From the NCBI GenBank assembly GCA_017548045.1, contig JAFYNR010000012.1, forward strand, positions 1-64,000: a stretch of DNA of 64,000 nucleotides, given 5' to 3'. The stretch comes from Clostridia bacterium (lineage in GTDB: Bacteria > Bacillota > Clostridia > Oscillospirales > Acutalibacteraceae). Shown here piece by piece: positions 45,711 through 54,154 of this stretch; positions within the stretch are counted from its first letter, which is position 1; every line of letters starts with the position of its first letter. The notes under the pieces were generated by a model. That model saw only the letters and a program-made list of their open reading frames with translations, ran no database searches and was not told the origin of the DNA. The position numbers and the translations under genes were made by a program.

Positions 45711-46343
45711 TTAATCGGGTAATTCTTCTCTTTCGTAGGGATATTCGCTGAAAACCTCAAACTTCTTTGCACGCATCCACAGTGAAGGATTCACCTTGAT
45801 TGTGAAGCCGCAGCCGTTGGGAGTCAGCCATTCGTGCATGGGGTATTCGGGTATTCCGTAGGCGGCAAGAATCGTCATTATGACACCGCCGTGGGTTACG
45901 ATTGCCGCAGAGGTTGTGCCCGTTTTCATAAGGCCCTCCGCAACCTTCTCAAAGGTTTCGCACACTCTTTTTGCAAAATCCTCGTTGCTTTCGCCGTAGG
46001 GAGGGCGCACACCCTTTTCACCTGCAAGCCAGCGTGAGAATTCCTCATATTTTTCAAGCTGCTCGGCGGTTTTATTTTCAAACTCACCGAAATTGTATTC
46101 GATAAAGCCGTCAATGACTATGGGCTTATTGTCGGGGTAAAGTATCTCTGCGGTTTTTGTGCATCTTTTGAGAGGGCTTGTGAAAAGCGCCTCCACGGGA
46201 GGGTAGATAAGCTCCTCCTTCATCTGTGCAAGCTGTGCAATGCCGTCTTCACTGAGTTCAACATTGGTGTGGCCGATGTATCTGCCCTCCAGCGTTTCGT
46301 CGGTGAGACCGTTTCTGATTAAGTGAATGGTATAGGATTTCAT
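45711..46343 (-). CDS. Histidine phosphatase homologue with catalytic His replaced by Asn
   Basis: 210 residues. Overall match to the phosphoglycerate mutase/CobC-like family: GRYIGHTNVELSEDGIAQL, ALFTSPLKRCTKTAEIL, GFIEYNFGEFENKTAEQLEK, AIVTHGGVIMTILAAYG. The universal RHG motif reads LIRNGLT at residues 8-14, so the phospho-accepting His is Asn11 (codon AAC). The second His (THGG) is present. It may have lost phosphotransfer activity or work as a binding or regulatory protein; a sequencing error in one base is possible. It precedes GH35 in a leftward pair. Confidence 0.85.
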   Translation of the reverse strand: MKSYTIHLIRNGLTDETLEGRYIGHTNVELSEDGIAQLAQMKEELIYPPVEALFTSPLKRCTKTAEILYPDNKPIVIDGFIEYNFGEFENKTAEQLEKYEEFSRWLAGEKGVRPPYGESNEDFAKRVCETFEKVAEGLMKTGTTSAAIVTHGGVIMTILAAYGIPEYPMHEWLTPNGCGFTIKVNPSLWMRAKKFEVFSEYPYEREELPD

Positions 46344-46385
46344 TTTTCCTCCAAAAAAGGGATAAGAATTTTGTGAAAATTAACA

Positions 46386-46436
46386 ATATACTTTTTGTAT
46401 ATCGATGTGTATAATATCAACTACACTTTGTTGATA
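46386..46436. promoter_or_regulatory. Two inverted repeats upstream of the XRE gene, candidate operator
   Basis: ATATAC-TTTTT-GTATAT (46386-46402) and TATCAAC-N8-GTTGATA (46415-46436) flank a TATAAT -10 at 46410-46415. The layout suits autorepression by the XRE protein that starts at 46450. Confidence 0.5.
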
Positions 46437-46449
46437 AAGAGGTATTTTT

Positions 46450-47097
46450 ATGGAAAGAAATTTTTCGGTTGTTCTCAGTGAGCTGAGAAAAGAAAAGGGG
46501 CTCAGCCAGAAAGAAGCTGCCGCAAAGCTGGGCATTTCTCAGGCACTGCTCTCCCATTATGAAAAAGGTATAAGAGAATGCGGTCACAGCTTTCTGATGA
46601 GAGTTGCGGATTTTTACGACGTATCCTGCGACTATCTTTTGGGCAGAACCACCGAAAGAAACGATTTCAACGCCATTGCTTCAAACATTCTTATGCTTAA
46701 CGACGATTACTCGCCCACAAGCAAAACCTGCATCAAGGCGGCAATGATTCTGCGTGATGCAATGAAGGACAGCGAAAATCTTTCAGGCACAAGGTTTGAT
46801 TTGCTTCTTGCCATAGGAATTTACAGACTTCTGCTGATTCAGGCTTATGAAGGCAACATTCCGAAAAGCTGGGCAGGCAGAGCCTATGCCGACGGCAAGG
46901 TTATCTGCACACCCACTTACCTTAACATAATCGACGCCGCTAACTACAATGCATTCGATATATCAATGTCAAAGAATCCCGTTCCTGATGAGCCTGTGCC
47001 GGAGGCGGTGGGAACTCTTGTTAAAATGGCAGAGAATTTCATTTTTGATTCTGTCACAAAAGATATTCCGCCCATACCTCTTGAATTTATAAAATAA
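46450..47097 (+). CDS. XRE-family regulator with helical C-terminal domain
   Basis: 215 residues. HTH at about 6-60: LSELRKEKGLSQKEAAAKLG and ISQALLSHYEKGIRECG, then FLMRVADFYDVSCDYLLGRT. The C-terminal part (about 65-215) is helical, without recognised ligand motif, and seems to be a clostridial-specific companion domain. Cytoplasmic. Single gene with a terminator; the glycogen operon converges on it. Targets unknown. Confidence 0.88.
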   Translation: MERNFSVVLSELRKEKGLSQKEAAAKLGISQALLSHYEKGIRECGHSFLMRVADFYDVSCDYLLGRTTERNDFNAIASNILMLNDDYSPTSKTCIKAAMILRDAMKDSENLSGTRFDLLLAIGIYRLLLIQAYEGNIPKSWAGRAYADGKVICTPTYLNIIDAANYNAFDISMSKNPVPDEPVPEAVGTLVKMAENFIFDSVTKDIPPIPLEFIK

Positions 47098-47104
47098 CCT
47101 TTTT

Positions 47105-47139
47105 AAGGGACTGTCCGAAAACAGTCCCTTTATTTTTTA
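47105..47139 (+). terminator. Terminator after the XRE gene
   Basis: 10-bp stem AAGGGACTGT/ACAGTCCCTT followed by TATTTTTT. It overlaps the glgA stop on the other strand. Confidence 0.85.
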
Positions 47140-48555
47140 CATCAGTTCTTCGTAAAGCTTTATGTATTCTCTTGCTGAACGGCCCCAGCTGTTATCGCAT
47201 TTAAGTGCCCTCTGAACAAGCTTGTTCCAGCCTTCTTTATCCGCATATGCGGCAAGTGAGCGTCGGATTGCATCAAGCATATCATAAGCATCGTAGCTTT
47301 TGAAGGTGAAGCCGTTGCCCTTACCGTCGCCGCTGTCGGTGATGGTGTCTTTAAGACCGCCGGTTTCTCTTACGATGGGCACGGTGCCGTAGCGCAGTGC
47401 AACCATCTGCGAAAGGCCACAGGGCTCGCTCTTTGAGGGCATAAGGAACAGGTCACAGCCTGCATAAATCTTCCTTGCAAGGTCGGGGATAAAGCCGATT
47501 CGCAGACCCACCTTTTCGGGGAATGCCGCCGCAAGCTCCTTGAAGAAGGATTCATATTCCCAATCACCTGAGCCGAGAACGGCAAGCTGTAAATCGGTGG
47601 TTTCGAGAAGCTCCCACATAATACGCTTCACAAGGTCAAGACCCTTGTGGGCAACAAGCCTTGAAACAATACCCATTATAGGAGTATTCTCATTCACAGG
47701 CAAGCCGAAAAGCTCCTGTAAGGCGGCTTTATTCTTTGCCTTTGCGGAATAATCCGCGGCGCTGTAATTATAGAAAATATCCTTATCGGTTTCGGGGTCG
47801 TAGTTGATAACGTCGATACCGTTGAGGATGCCGCTGAGCTTTTCGCTTCTCTCCTTGAGAATGGGGTCAAGACCGTGGCTGAACCAGGGGTCAAGAATTT
47901 CGCCTGCATAGGTGTTGCTTACGGTTGTTACCTTGTTTGCACACTCAATGCCGCCCTTCATAAGGTTGGTGCAGCCGCCGAAATCAAGCAGGGATGCGTG
48001 CTCCTCACCAAGGCCGAATACGTCGCCAAGAATTTCTCTGCCGTATTTGCCCTGGTACTGAATATTGTGGATGGTGAACACGGTTTTGATACCCGTGTAG
48101 CCTTCTCTGTTTGCAAAATATGTTGAATAGTAAACGGGCACAAGAGCCGTCTGCCAGTCATTACAGTGAATAATATCAGGCTTGAAATCGATATAAGGCA
48201 GAATTTCAAGCACCGCACGGGAGAAGAATGCAAATCTCTCACCGTCGTCATAATGACCGTAGAAGGTGTTGCGCTTGAAATAATACTCATTGTCGATAAG
48301 ATAATAGATTACGCCGCCTGCCTTTGCTTCGTAGATACCACAATACTGTCTGCGCCACGAAACAGGCACCATAATGCTTGTTATGAACTTCATATTTGCG
48401 CGCATTTCGTCGCTGATTGTGCCGTAGAGGGGCATAACCACTCTGCAGGCAACCTTACGCCTTCTCAGTGCCTGGGGAAGCGAGCCTGCAACGTCTGCAA
48501 GTCCGCCGCTGGCGGCAAAGGGAAGCGCTTCGCTGGATGCGTAAAGTACCTTCAT
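47137..48555 (-). CDS. glgA: Glycogen synthase
   Basis: 472 residues, GT5 family, GT-B fold. Transfers glucose from ADP-glucose to growing alpha-1,4-glucan. N-terminal ASSEALPFAASGGLADVAGS corresponds to the KxGGL region, with Ala in place of the usual Lys. IHCNDWQTALVP, TIHNIQYQGKYG and the C-terminal PSKSEPCGLSQMVALRYGT (ExxCGL box with the catalytic Glu) are clear. Last gene of the leftward glgB-glgC-glgD-CAP-glgA operon. Confidence 0.95.
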   Translation of the reverse strand: MKVLYASSEALPFAASGGLADVAGSLPQALRRRKVACRVVMPLYGTISDEMRANMKFITSIMVPVSWRRQYCGIYEAKAGGVIYYLIDNEYYFKRNTFYGHYDDGERFAFFSRAVLEILPYIDFKPDIIHCNDWQTALVPVYYSTYFANREGYTGIKTVFTIHNIQYQGKYGREILGDVFGLGEEHASLLDFGGCTNLMKGGIECANKVTTVSNTYAGEILDPWFSHGLDPILKERSEKLSGILNGIDVINYDPETDKDIFYNYSAADYSAKAKNKAALQELFGLPVNENTPIMGIVSRLVAHKGLDLVKRIMWELLETTDLQLAVLGSGDWEYESFFKELAAAFPEKVGLRIGFIPDLARKIYAGCDLFLMPSKSEPCGLSQMVALRYGTVPIVRETGGLKDTITDSGDGKGNGFTFKSYDAYDMLDAIRRSLAAYADKEGWNKLVQRALKCDNSWGRSAREYIKLYEELM

Positions 48556-48573
48556 ATTCTCAAATCCTTTCCG

Positions 48574-49494
48574 TTAGCTTAAAAGAACCGAAGTATAATA
48601 CTGATCTTCGTATTTGACAACGCCCACACCTATCTGCGTTGTATCCGCACTCATAAGCCTTTCTCTGTTGGCGGCGGCTACCTGCTGATAAACGGGATTT
48701 CCGCCGTATTTGGTGATAAGGGTATATGCATTGCTGTTGCCCTTGCCGTAGATATCGGGCAGTGCAAGCGCCATACTGTTTGTTCTTGCGGATGCCTTGA
48801 GGGTTGTGGTATGTTCAAGAGGTGAAAGACCCTGCTCCTTGCGGTCTGCGTTAATCTGGTCAACAATCGCCTGAGCAAGAGCATCGTCACGCTTGACCTC
48901 CGTCTGTATAAACGGAGCCTTGGTTGTACCCTCCTGAGTATTCTCGCTCCATATATCGGGACCCTTTGTGGTGGTTTCGATATATGTCACAACCTCAGTC
49001 AAGGGGTTGCCGCTTACGTCCGTCTGCACCGCGCCGTCGGTACCCGTAACTGCAACAGCTGAGGTTTTGGGCTCTGCCGTAGTGGGCTGGGTAAGGCTGT
49101 TTTCGGCAATGGTGTAGGTAACAACCTCGGTTACGGGTGTTCCGTCGTCATTAAACTGAGGAATACCGTTGGGGTCAGTCAGATGAACAAAGCTTGACTG
49201 CTCCACATATTTAATCGTGGTTGCTTTGGTTGTGGTGGGCTTTGGCTTTTTGGTGGGATAACGGTGGTTTGACGTTACCTTGGGTCTTGCGTACTTTGTG
49301 ACCATTGTTATGAATTCGATTTCACCCTGATCGTTGGTTTCACTGACAACGATGATTTCGGATTCGATAACCGTCTGGGGCTGAGTCAGAGAACGGGTAT
49401 CAACAACTCCCGTTTCAATCAGCACCACAAATACAACAAGCACCAATGCAAGTGCCGCTATTGCACCTGTAACAATATTTTTCTTGGACATCAA
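48574..49494 (-). CDS. Membrane-anchored CAP-domain protein with Thr-rich linker
   Basis: 306 residues. One N-terminal membrane helix (about 9-28), then a linker rich in Thr, Lys and Pro (about 75-200; TKKPKPTTTKATT) with two repeated blocks ending VTEVVTY and LTEVVTY. The C-terminal CAP/SCP-like domain is at about 205-306: AQAIVDQINADRKEQGLSPL, ASARTNSMALALP, and the terminal IGVGVVKYEDQYYTSVLLS. Relatives are secreted and of varied or unknown function. It sits between glgD and glgA with 17-18 bp gaps, so it is co-transcribed with glycogen genes, an odd place for a surface protein. Confidence 0.82.
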   Translation of the reverse strand: MMSKKNIVTGAIAALALVLVVFVVLIETGVVDTRSLTQPQTVIESEIIVVSETNDQGEIEFITMVTKYARPKVTSNHRYPTKKPKPTTTKATTIKYVEQSSFVHLTDPNGIPQFNDDGTPVTEVVTYTIAENSLTQPTTAEPKTSAVAVTGTDGAVQTDVSGNPLTEVVTYIETTTKGPDIWSENTQEGTTKAPFIQTEVKRDDALAQAIVDQINADRKEQGLSPLEHTTTLKASARTNSMALALPDIYGKGNSNAYTLITKYGGNPVYQQVAAANRERLMSADTTQIGVGVVKYEDQYYTSVLLS

Positions 49495-49511
49495 ATTTCA
49501 CTCTTACTTTC

Positions 49512-50624
49512 TCAGATTACAATACCCTTACCTATATATACGGGATAATTTTCTGCGCCGCAAAGCATTTTACCGGGCTTTACCACGGCAGATTTATCAA
49601 TAATCACGCACTGCAGAGTTGAGTTTTCGCCAACAAAGCCGTTCTGCATAACAATTGAATTCTTGATTTTCGCACCCTTTTCAACGGTTACACCTCGGAA
49701 GAGAATTGAATTTTCAACCTCACCGTGAATGTTACAGCCGTCCGCAATAAGGGAGTTCTTCACGTTTGCACCGATTCCGTAAACAGAGGGCACTCTGTCG
49801 CTGGTTTTGGTGTAAACGGGTCTTTCGGGGGTGAACAGTGCCTTTCTGAAATCGGCCTTGAGAAGCTCCATACTTATATCGTAGTAAGCCTGAAGGGAGC
49901 TGAGCACTCTTACAAAGCCTGCTTCTTCATAGCCGTAAATTCTCAGATGCTTCACGTTCTTTGCGATAATGGTTTCAAAATCGTCAATCTGAGCGCTGTG
50001 TGCCTCGTGAAGAAGTCTTTCAAGCAGAGTTCTTCTGATAACCATTATTTTAAGTGAGTAATTCACATTTCCGCTGAGGCAGTCGATAACACCTGTTTCA
50101 ACAACCTTGCCGTTTTCGTCAAGAATAAGCTCCGTGCCGTTTTCGATTGAGGGAGGATTGCCCTTTGCGTATGCAATGGTAACGTCTGCATCCTTTGAAA
50201 TATGAGCCTTGATAAGCTTTTCATAATCCATATTACAAACAACGTTGCAATCTGTGAGAAGAACGTGGTCCTTGCCCGACTTCGTTATGTAGCTGATTGA
50301 GCCGTAGAGGGCATCAGCCTTGCCGTGGTTAAGACCCGTTGAGGGTGTGTCGAAGGGAGGAAGAAGGGTCATACCGTCTCTTTTTCTTGAAAGGTCCCAG
50401 GGCTTGCCCGTGCCGATATGGTCCATAAGCGAACGGTAGTTGCTCTTTGTGATAACACCTACCTGGGGAATGCCTGCGTTAACCATATTTGAAAGAGGGA
50501 AGTCAATAAGACGGTAACGTGCGGCAAAGGGTATTGAACCCATTGTTCTCAGAGCGGTAAGCTCGGGAAGAACTTCATCATAGGCATTTGAAAAGATAAT
50601 GCCGAGAACATTTTTAACTGACAT
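49512..50624 (-). CDS. glgD: GlgD subunit of glucose-1-phosphate adenylyltransferase
   Basis: 370 residues from the ATG at 50622-50624, which overlaps the glgC stop (TAATG) and has AGGAGG upstream. It is a GlgC paralogue with LRTMGSIPFAARYRLIDFPL and GKPWDLSRKRDGMTLLPPF. The pyrophosphorylase GGxGxRL loop is replaced by IIFSNAYDEVLPEL, as in GlgD proteins, which serve as the modulatory subunit with GlgC in Firmicutes. The C-terminal left-handed beta-helix shows hexapeptide repeats (VKNSLIADGCNIHGEVENS). Confidence 0.94.
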   Translation of the reverse strand: MSVKNVLGIIFSNAYDEVLPELTALRTMGSIPFAARYRLIDFPLSNMVNAGIPQVGVITKSNYRSLMDHIGTGKPWDLSRKRDGMTLLPPFDTPSTGLNHGKADALYGSISYITKSGKDHVLLTDCNVVCNMDYEKLIKAHISKDADVTIAYAKGNPPSIENGTELILDENGKVVETGVIDCLSGNVNYSLKIMVIRRTLLERLLHEAHSAQIDDFETIIAKNVKHLRIYGYEEAGFVRVLSSLQAYYDISMELLKADFRKALFTPERPVYTKTSDRVPSVYGIGANVKNSLIADGCNIHGEVENSILFRGVTVEKGAKIKNSIVMQNGFVGENSTLQCVIIDKSAVVKPGKMLCGAENYPVYIGKGIVI

Positions 50625-51838
50625 TATTCCGCACCTCCTACGTCGCTGTCTGTCATTGTATCGGGAGCAATTTTTGCACCCTTGCCGATTGTGACGCCGT
50701 TGCCGATAACGGCTACGCCCCAATCCTTGATATCTGCCATATTTTCGGGGCTTTCGCCAACAACCGCACCCTCTTCGATAACTGCATTTTCGGCAACTAT
50801 CGAATACTGAACAACGGCACCCTTTTTGATAACCGTGCCGGGCATAACGATTGAATATTTAACCTCTGCACCTTCTTCAACGGTTACGTTTGCAAAAAGA
50901 ACGGAGAAGTCGATTGAGCCTTCGATTTCACAACCCTCGGTTACCATTGAATTTTCAACCCTTGCGTTTGCGCCTACGTAGTGGGGAGGTGCAACGGGTG
51001 TGCGTGAATAAATCTTCCAGCTGTCATCATTGAGGTCAAGGTCTACCTTGGGATTGAGAAGGTCAAGGTTTGCATCCCAGAGGCTGCTGATTGTTCCTAC
51101 GTCCTTCCAGTAGCCGTCAAACTGATAGGCAAACATTCTCTCCCCTGCATTATGCATTGCAGGGATAACATCGTGACCGAAATCGTTGCCGCTGCCTTCC
51201 TTAGCCTCATCCTCAATGAGGTATTTTCTCAGCTTCTTCCAGTTGAATATGTAAACGCCCATTGAAGCCTTGTTGCTTCTGGGGTTCTTGGGCTTTTCTT
51301 CAAATTCGCTGATTGAGCCGTCATCATTGACGATCATAAGACCGAAACGGCTTGCCTCTTCCCAGGGAACTTCAAGCATTGCAATGGTGCAGTCTGCATT
51401 CTTTTCCTTGTGGAAATCAAGCATCTTTGAGTAATCCATCTTGTAGATATGGTCACCTGAAAGAATGAGAACATATTCGGGGTCATATCTTTCGATGAAG
51501 TTGATGTTCTGATAAATTGCGTTTGCGGTGCCTTTATACCATTCCGTGCCCTTAATCTGCTGATAGGGTGAAAGAATGTGAACACCGCCGTTGGCACGGT
51601 CAAGGTCCCAGGGCTGACCGTTGCCGATATAATCGTTCAGTTCAAGAGGCTGATACTGGGTAAGAACACCCACGGTATATATGCCTGAATTGACACAGTT
51701 TGAAAGAGGGAAGTCGATAATGCGGTATTTGCCGCCGTAGGGTACGGCAGGCTTTGCAATGTTTTTGGTCAGTATGCCAAGACGGCTTCCCTGACCGCCT
51801 GCAAGGAGCATTGCAATACATTCGGGTTTTACTGCCAT
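50624..51838 (-). CDS. glgC: Glucose-1-phosphate adenylyltransferase (ADP-glucose pyrophosphorylase)
   Basis: 404 residues. Makes ADP-glucose from ATP and glucose-1-phosphate, the committed step of glycogen synthesis. [20 protein letters not shown] is the nucleotide loop, [20 protein letters not shown] the sugar-phosphate region, [20 protein letters not shown] the catalytic Asp block and [20 protein letters not shown] the glucose-1-phosphate site. Hexapeptide repeats form the C-terminal beta-helix. It overlaps glgD. Start follows AAAAGGAGGACC. Confidence 0.97.
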   Translation of the reverse strand: MAVKPECIAMLLAGGQGSRLGILTKNIAKPAVPYGGKYRIIDFPLSNCVNSGIYTVGVLTQYQPLELNDYIGNGQPWDLDRANGGVHILSPYQQIKGTEWYKGTANAIYQNINFIERYDPEYVLILSGDHIYKMDYSKMLDFHKEKNADCTIAMLEVPWEEASRFGLMIVNDDGSISEFEEKPKNPRSNKASMGVYIFNWKKLRKYLIEDEAKEGSGNDFGHDVIPAMHNAGERMFAYQFDGYWKDVGTISSLWDANLDLLNPKVDLDLNDDSWKIYSRTPVAPPHYVGANARVENSMVTEGCEIEGSIDFSVLFANVTVEEGAEVKYSIVMPGTVIKKGAVVQYSIVAENAVIEEGAVVGESPENMADIKDWGVAVIGNGVTIGKGAKIAPDTMTDSDVGGAE

Positions 51839-51961
51839 TAGAGGGTCCTCCTTTTAATTTAGTCGGGCTGTTACGCCCTGAAAATTTGATGAATTCTGTT
51901 TGTCACTTTTTGTGACATCGGGAAATCGTTCAGCGGTTATTGAGAAAGGATGACAGATGCT

Positions 51962-52010
51962 GTTTTTCTCACCCGACGGCGTATCGGGTATACGCTGAGG
52001 GTGAAAAAAC
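51962..52010. promoter_or_regulatory. Long inverted repeat between glgB and glgC
   Basis: Outer arms GTTTTTCTCACCC/GGGTGAAAAAAC and an inner stem GCGTAT/ATACGC form a large hairpin in the 194-bp glgB-glgC gap. It could attenuate the operon or protect transcript ends; a T run in the minus sense is only moderate. Confidence 0.55.
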
Positions 52011-52032
52011 GGCAAGTAAACGCACTCTGCGT

Positions 52033-53946
52033 TTACGCTCTGTCGCCTTTATCGGCAACCGATAACGATTTTTTTCTTGACGTGTTTTTTATATACATAC
52101 AGCTTAATCCCTCAATATCGAGTTCAATGCTGTAATCGTATCCGTGCATCGGCTGTTTTTTCGCTTTCACCGAACCGACGGTGCTTTCTCCCCTGCCGCC
52201 GTATTCGGGAAGTGCGGAGCTGAAAACAACTCTGTAAGTTCCGCCGTCAGGCACACCTATGCGGTACTTCTGCCTTGTGACATTGGTAAAATTGCAGACC
52301 GATATGATTTCTTTACCCTCTGCATCCCTGCGGAGATAAGCCACAACGGAATTATCCCTGTCATCGCTGACAATCCAGTTGAAGCCTTCCCAGCCGTAGT
52401 CAATCTGCCACAGAGGCGGATTTTTGAGATAGAAATTATTGAGCGCCGAAACATAGCTTTTAAGCTGTGCGTGAGCATCGTAGCCCAGCAGAAGCCAATC
52501 AAGAGGCTGCTTGTAATTCCATTCGATGAACTGACCGAATTCCGAGCCCATAAACAAAAGCTTTTTGCCGGGATGGGACATCATATAGCCCAGGAAGGAG
52601 CGCATACCTGCAAACTTTTCTTCATATGAACCGGGCATTTTGTTAATCAGCGAGCATTTGCCGTGAACAACCTCGTCGTGGGAAATGGGAAGCACAAAAT
52701 TCTCCGAAAAAGCATAGAAAAACGAGAAAGTCAGCTTATCGTGGTGATGCTTTCTGTAAATGCCGTCCATTGAAAAATATTTAAGGCAGTCGTTCATCCA
52801 GCCCATATTCCACTTAAAATTGAAGCCCAGACCGCCCATAAATGTGGGCTTTGAAACCATTGGCCACGCCGTGCTTTCTTCCGCAATCATAAGCACGTCG
52901 CCGTGTTCCCTGAAAATGCTTTCATTAAGCTTTTTGAGGAAGGCAACGGCTTCAAGGTTTTCTCTGCCGCCGTCAACGTTGGGTATCCATTCCCCGTCCT
53001 TGCGGCAATAATCCAGATAAAGCATTGAAGCAACCGCATCCACACGCAGACCGTCGATATGGTATTTGTCAATCCAGAACATTGCGCTTGAAACAAGGAA
53101 GCTCTGAACTTCGTTTCTGCCGTAGTCAAAAACTCTTGTTCCCCATTCGTAATGCTCGCCCTTGCGTGGGTCCGCATATTCATAGAGAGGTCCGCCGTCG
53201 AATTCATAAAGACCGTAGGCATCCTTTGGGAAGTGGGCAGGCACCCAGTCAAGAATAATTCCGATATTTTCGCTGTGAGCCTTGTCTACAAAATAGGCGA
53301 AATCCTCGGGAGTGCCGTAGCGTGAAGTGGGTGCGAAATAGCCCGTTACCTGATATCCCCAGGAACCGTCAAAAGGATGCTCCGTAACCGGAAGCAATTC
53401 AATATGGGTATAACCCATTTCTTTCACGTAGGGCACAAGCTCGTCCGCAAGCTCTCTGTAAGTGAGCGGATTGCCGTCATCGTGCATACGCCACGAGCCT
53501 GCGTGAACTTCATATATATTGACAGGCGAAGCATATATATCTTTCGCCTTTCGTTTTTTCATCCAGTTTTTGTCTGTCCACTTAAAATCGGGCAGACCGT
53601 AATATTTTGAAGCGGTATCGGGTCTTGTTTCCGTATGGAAGGCATAAGGGTCGCTTTTATAAATCAGCCTGCCGTCACGGGTTTTAATCTGAAACTTGTA
53701 TGAATCATAAACCCTGACACCCTGAACGGTACATTCCCATACACCCACACTTATCTTTTCCATAGGTGCATTGCCGGGCTGCCAGCCGTTGAAATCGCCG
53801 CCGACGCCTACCCATTCCGCATTGGGCGCCCATACTCTGAAGGTAACCGAGCCGTCACCGTTGCCGTGAGCGCCGAGAAATTCATATGCTTTTGCGTTGG
53901 TACCCTGATGAAAAAGGTAAAGAGGTATGCTGTTTTTACTCTGCAT
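52033..53946 (-). CDS. glgB: 1,4-alpha-glucan branching enzyme
   Basis: 637 residues from ATG 53944-53946 behind GGAGGGG; an in-frame upstream codon at 54012 lies beyond the promoter. Introduces alpha-1,6 branches. CBM48 domain (about 20-110; VTFRVWAPNAEWVGVGGDFN). GH13 barrel with YTHIELLPVTEHPFDGSWGY, DGLRVDAVASMLYLD (nucleophile Asp), MIAEESTAWP (acid/base Glu) and LPISHDEVVHG (third Asp). The C-terminus carries about 13 extra Lys/Arg-rich residues (KKSLSVADKGDRA). First gene of the glycogen operon. Confidence 0.95.
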   Translation of the reverse strand: MQSKNSIPLYLFHQGTNAKAYEFLGAHGNGDGSVTFRVWAPNAEWVGVGGDFNGWQPGNAPMEKISVGVWECTVQGVRVYDSYKFQIKTRDGRLIYKSDPYAFHTETRPDTASKYYGLPDFKWTDKNWMKKRKAKDIYASPVNIYEVHAGSWRMHDDGNPLTYRELADELVPYVKEMGYTHIELLPVTEHPFDGSWGYQVTGYFAPTSRYGTPEDFAYFVDKAHSENIGIILDWVPAHFPKDAYGLYEFDGGPLYEYADPRKGEHYEWGTRVFDYGRNEVQSFLVSSAMFWIDKYHIDGLRVDAVASMLYLDYCRKDGEWIPNVDGGRENLEAVAFLKKLNESIFREHGDVLMIAEESTAWPMVSKPTFMGGLGFNFKWNMGWMNDCLKYFSMDGIYRKHHHDKLTFSFFYAFSENFVLPISHDEVVHGKCSLINKMPGSYEEKFAGMRSFLGYMMSHPGKKLLFMGSEFGQFIEWNYKQPLDWLLLGYDAHAQLKSYVSALNNFYLKNPPLWQIDYGWEGFNWIVSDDRDNSVVAYLRRDAEGKEIISVCNFTNVTRQKYRIGVPDGGTYRVVFSSALPEYGGRGESTVGSVKAKKQPMHGYDYSIELDIEGLSCMYIKNTSRKKSLSVADKGDRA

Positions 53947-53977
53947 ATGCCGAACCCCTCCATTTTTATATAAGTTT

Positions 53978-54006
53978 ATTATAACAAGTCCATTTTTCAT
54001 TTTCAA
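53978..54006 (-). promoter_or_regulatory. SigA-type promoter of the glycogen operon
   Basis: TTGAAA-N17-TATAAT on the minus strand, 31 bp upstream of the glgB start. Confidence 0.8.
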
Positions 54007-54090
54007 GTACATATCAAGAATAATAGTACCAAAATTTCATACAAAATATACAACAGATTGCCCATAAAGGTTACAATTCTGTCACTTTCG

Positions 54091-54119
54091 TTGACAAATC
54101 GGCATTTCTTTGCTATCAT
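54091..54119 (+). promoter_or_regulatory. SigA-type promoter of the pseudokinase gene
   Basis: TTGACA-N17-TATCAT, 35 bp upstream of the start at 54155. Confidence 0.75.
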
Positions 54120-54154
54120 TATTTAGGTTTACTTATGAAAAGGAGAGTCTTAAG

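Noticed and set aside
51950..52135. Small ORF in the glgB-glgC gap on the plus strand
   Set aside because: No ribosome binding site, overlaps glgB antisense, and the segment is better explained by the hairpin.
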